A stretch of 15,853 bases of DNA, taken from assembly GCA_964457725.1 (NCBI GenBank), contig CAYWGQ010000087.1, positions 1 through 15,853 of the forward strand, written 5' to 3'. Position 1 is the first letter of the stretch, and every line of letters begins with the position of its first letter. The DNA comes from FEN-1219 sp964457725. Its GTDB lineage: Bacteria; Pseudomonadota; Gammaproteobacteria; Steroidobacterales; Rariloculaceae. Shown piece after piece: positions 14,564 to 15,853 of this stretch. A model generated the notes under the pieces. That model was not told the origin of the DNA and searched no databases. It was given only the letters and a program-made list of their open reading frames with translations. A program made the translations under genes and the position numbers.

Positions 14564-14733
14564 TGTCCGAGGCGTTTCCGGTCGCCCAAGTCGATCGAGT
14601 ACACTAGCCCGCACTTTTCTCGCGCTATTCCAACACGATAGCACAAGGCCGGCGCGGCACCCGGACCGGTCGGGGGTGTGCCCCGGCCGCGGCCGCCCTG
14701 CGGTCGGCCGCCCTGATGCCGAGGAGGCAGCGT
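14564..14733. promoter_or_regulatory. Divergent lptF/pepA control region
   Basis: This 170-bp gap must hold promoters for both genes. TACACT (14600-14605, plus strand) is a possible pepA -10 with four of six matches, but its -35 (TTCCGG, 18-base spacer) is poor. Between it and pepA lie an imperfect hairpin, GGCAC/GTGCC (14656-14660 with 14678-14682), and a 15-bp tandem direct repeat. The pepA ribosome site GGAGG (14723-14727), six bases before the ATG, is strong. Confidence 0.35.
14691..14715 (+). repeat. Tandem direct repeat in the pepA leader
   Basis: GGCCGCCCTG occurs at 14691-14700 and again at 14706-14715, a 15-bp period, ending eight bases before the pepA Shine-Dalgarno. It may be a protein-binding site or chance in GC-rich DNA. 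Confidence 0.35.
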
Positions 14734-15853
14734 ATGGAGTTTCCGGTCAAACCCGGCGAGGCCGCGACTCAGCGAACCGCGTGCGCGATCCTGCCGGTCT
14801 TCGAGGACGGCCAGCTGCGCGGCGCGACGCGCGCGTACGACACGGCGTCCCGAGGCGCGATCAAGAAGCTGATTCGCGGCAGCGACGGCGCGGGCCGGCT
14901 CGGCAGCACGATGATGGTGCACCGCACGCAAGGCACCGCGGCGGAGCGCTGGCTGCTCGTCGGCTGCGGCAAGCACGCCGAGTTCAACGCGACGCGCCTC
15001 GCGAGCGCGGTCGGCTCGGCCGTCCAGGCGCTTCGAGGCAGCGGCGTGCGCGAGGCGATCAGCTATCTCGCGTACGAGCTGCCGCACGGGTTGAGCGCGC
15101 GCGATGCAGCGCGGCTTGCGGTCGGGGCCGCCCGCGGCGCGATCTACCGCTTCGAGGAGCTGAAGAGCAAGCGCGATCCCGCCACCAGGCTGTCCCGCCT
15201 CGGGCTCGCTCGGCCGGACGGCAGCGACGTGCGCGAGACGCGCGAGGGCATCCGGATCGGCACCGCGATCGCGAACGGCACGGATCTCGCCCGTGACCTC
15301 GGCAACCGGCCGCCGAACGTCTGCACGCCGTCGCACATCGCCGCCACGGCGAAAGACGTCGCGAAACGGCTGCCGAACCTGAAGGCGCAGGCGCTCACCG
15401 AGCGCGACATGGAGCGGCTCGGCATGGGTGCCCTCCTCGCGGTCACGCGCGGCGCGGAGGAGCCCGCGCGGCTGATCGTGCTCGAGTACCGCGGCGCCGG
15501 CGACTCGGCGCCGGTCGCGATCTGCGGCAAGGGAGTGACGTTCGATACCGGCGGCATCTCGCTGAAGCCCCCGGCGAAAATGGACGAGATGAAGTTCGAC
15601 ATGTGCGGCGCCGCGGGCGTGCTCGGCGCGATGGCGGCGATCGCCGAGCTCGAGCTGCCCGTGAACGCGGTCGCGATCATCCCGGCCTGCGAGAACATGC
15701 CGAGCGGCCGCGCGACACGCCCCGGCGACGTGATCAAGACGATGTCCGGGCAGACCGTCGAGATCATCAACACCGACGCCGAGGGGCGGTTGATCCTTTG
15801 CGATGCGCTGACGTATGCGCGCCGCTACAAGTCGCGTTACCTGCTCGACGTCG
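14734..15853 (+). CDS. pepA: Leucyl aminopeptidase PepA (3' end beyond the window)
   Basis: A manganese/zinc-dependent M17 aminopeptidase that removes N-terminal residues from peptides in the cytoplasm and forms hexamers. In E. coli it also binds DNA. The window holds 373 codons of an expected 490-500. Residues 1-160 form the N-terminal macro-like domain and the catalytic domain follows. NRPPNVCTPSHIA is the domain-linker motif. The metal site is visible in GKGVTFDTGGISLKP (first Lys and Asp ligands), KFDMCGAAGV (Asp) and NTDAEGRLIL (Asp, Glu and the catalytic Arg). The ATG at 14734 has GGAGG six bases upstream. The frame is open to the right edge. It is divergent from lptF as in most Gammaproteobacteria. 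Confidence 0.96.
   Translation, partial: MEFPVKPGEAATQRTACAILPVFEDGQLRGATRAYDTASRGAIKKLIRGSDGAGRLGSTMMVHRTQGTAAERWLLVGCGKHAEFNATRLASAVGSAVQALRGSGVREAISYLAYELPHGLSARDAARLAVGAARGAIYRFEELKSKRDPATRLSRLGLARPDGSDVRETREGIRIGTAIANGTDLARDLGNRPPNVCTPSHIAATAKDVAKRLPNLKAQALTERDMERLGMGALLAVTRGAEEPARLIVLEYRGAGDSAPVAICGKGVTFDTGGISLKPPAKMDEMKFDMCGAAGVLGAMAAIAELELPVNAVAIIPACENMPSGRATRPGDVIKTMSGQTVEIINTDAEGRLILCDALTYARRYKSRYLLDV

Overview
The window is high-GC bacterial DNA with dense, mostly coupled genes. The lptF/lptG pair divergent from pepA is the standard gammaproteobacterial arrangement. A tRNA with an encoded CCA end, a TonB-dependent receptor, a TPR-sulfotransferase and DUF6152 proteins also fit a high-GC gammaproteobacterium (for example a Steroidobacterales- or Nevskiales-like lineage). 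The lineage is inferred from gene content only. There is no transposase, integrase, prophage or CRISPR array.

Layout. (1) 1-53: the 3' part of tRNA-Glu(CTC). (2) 129-2521, minus strand: an MFS transporter followed, with an ATGA overlap, by a SAM-dependent O-methyltransferase. (3) 2533-4350, plus strand: a soluble winged-helix/TolB-like/TPR regulator, divergent from the transporter across only about 11 bp. A perfect 16-bp palindrome lies in that junction. (4) 4460-5003, plus strand: two small membrane proteins. The second looks like the N-terminal anchor of a TonB-type protein with no TonB domain. (5) 5017-6602, minus strand: a three-gene operon of secreted proteins in which two DUF6152 paralogues flank a larger uncharacterised secreted protein. 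It has a recognisable sigma70-like promoter.

(6) 6603-7123: a 520-bp gene-poor stretch with inverted repeats and a strong orphan intrinsic terminator on the plus strand, the best candidate here for an unannotated small RNA. (7) 7124-7764, plus strand: a small GIY-YIG-like protein that appears to lack the catalytic glutamate, overlapping by GTGA with a short YjdJ-type acetyltransferase. (8) 7790-11746, minus strand: a TonB-dependent receptor followed by a TPR-sulfotransferase. The sulfotransferase frame opens directly after the receptor stop codon, in the same frame, but has no normal start codon for over 100 bases. (9) 11930-12382, plus strand: an RDD-family membrane protein. (10) 12408-14563, minus strand: lptF and lptG, the inner-membrane permease subunits of LPS transport. 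(11) 14734 to the right edge, plus strand: pepA, leucyl aminopeptidase, cut off by the window.

How the genes work together. lptF/lptG/pepA and the tRNA are housekeeping. The rest is accessory. The transporter and methyltransferase form a likely small-molecule unit controlled by the divergent regulator. The receptor and sulfotransferase form an uptake or surface unit. The DUF6152 operon encodes an exported protein set of unknown job. The most novel signals are the candidate small RNA, the DUF6152 trio, the TonB-like anchor without a TonB domain, the degenerate GIY-YIG/GNAT pair and the obscure sulfotransferase start.
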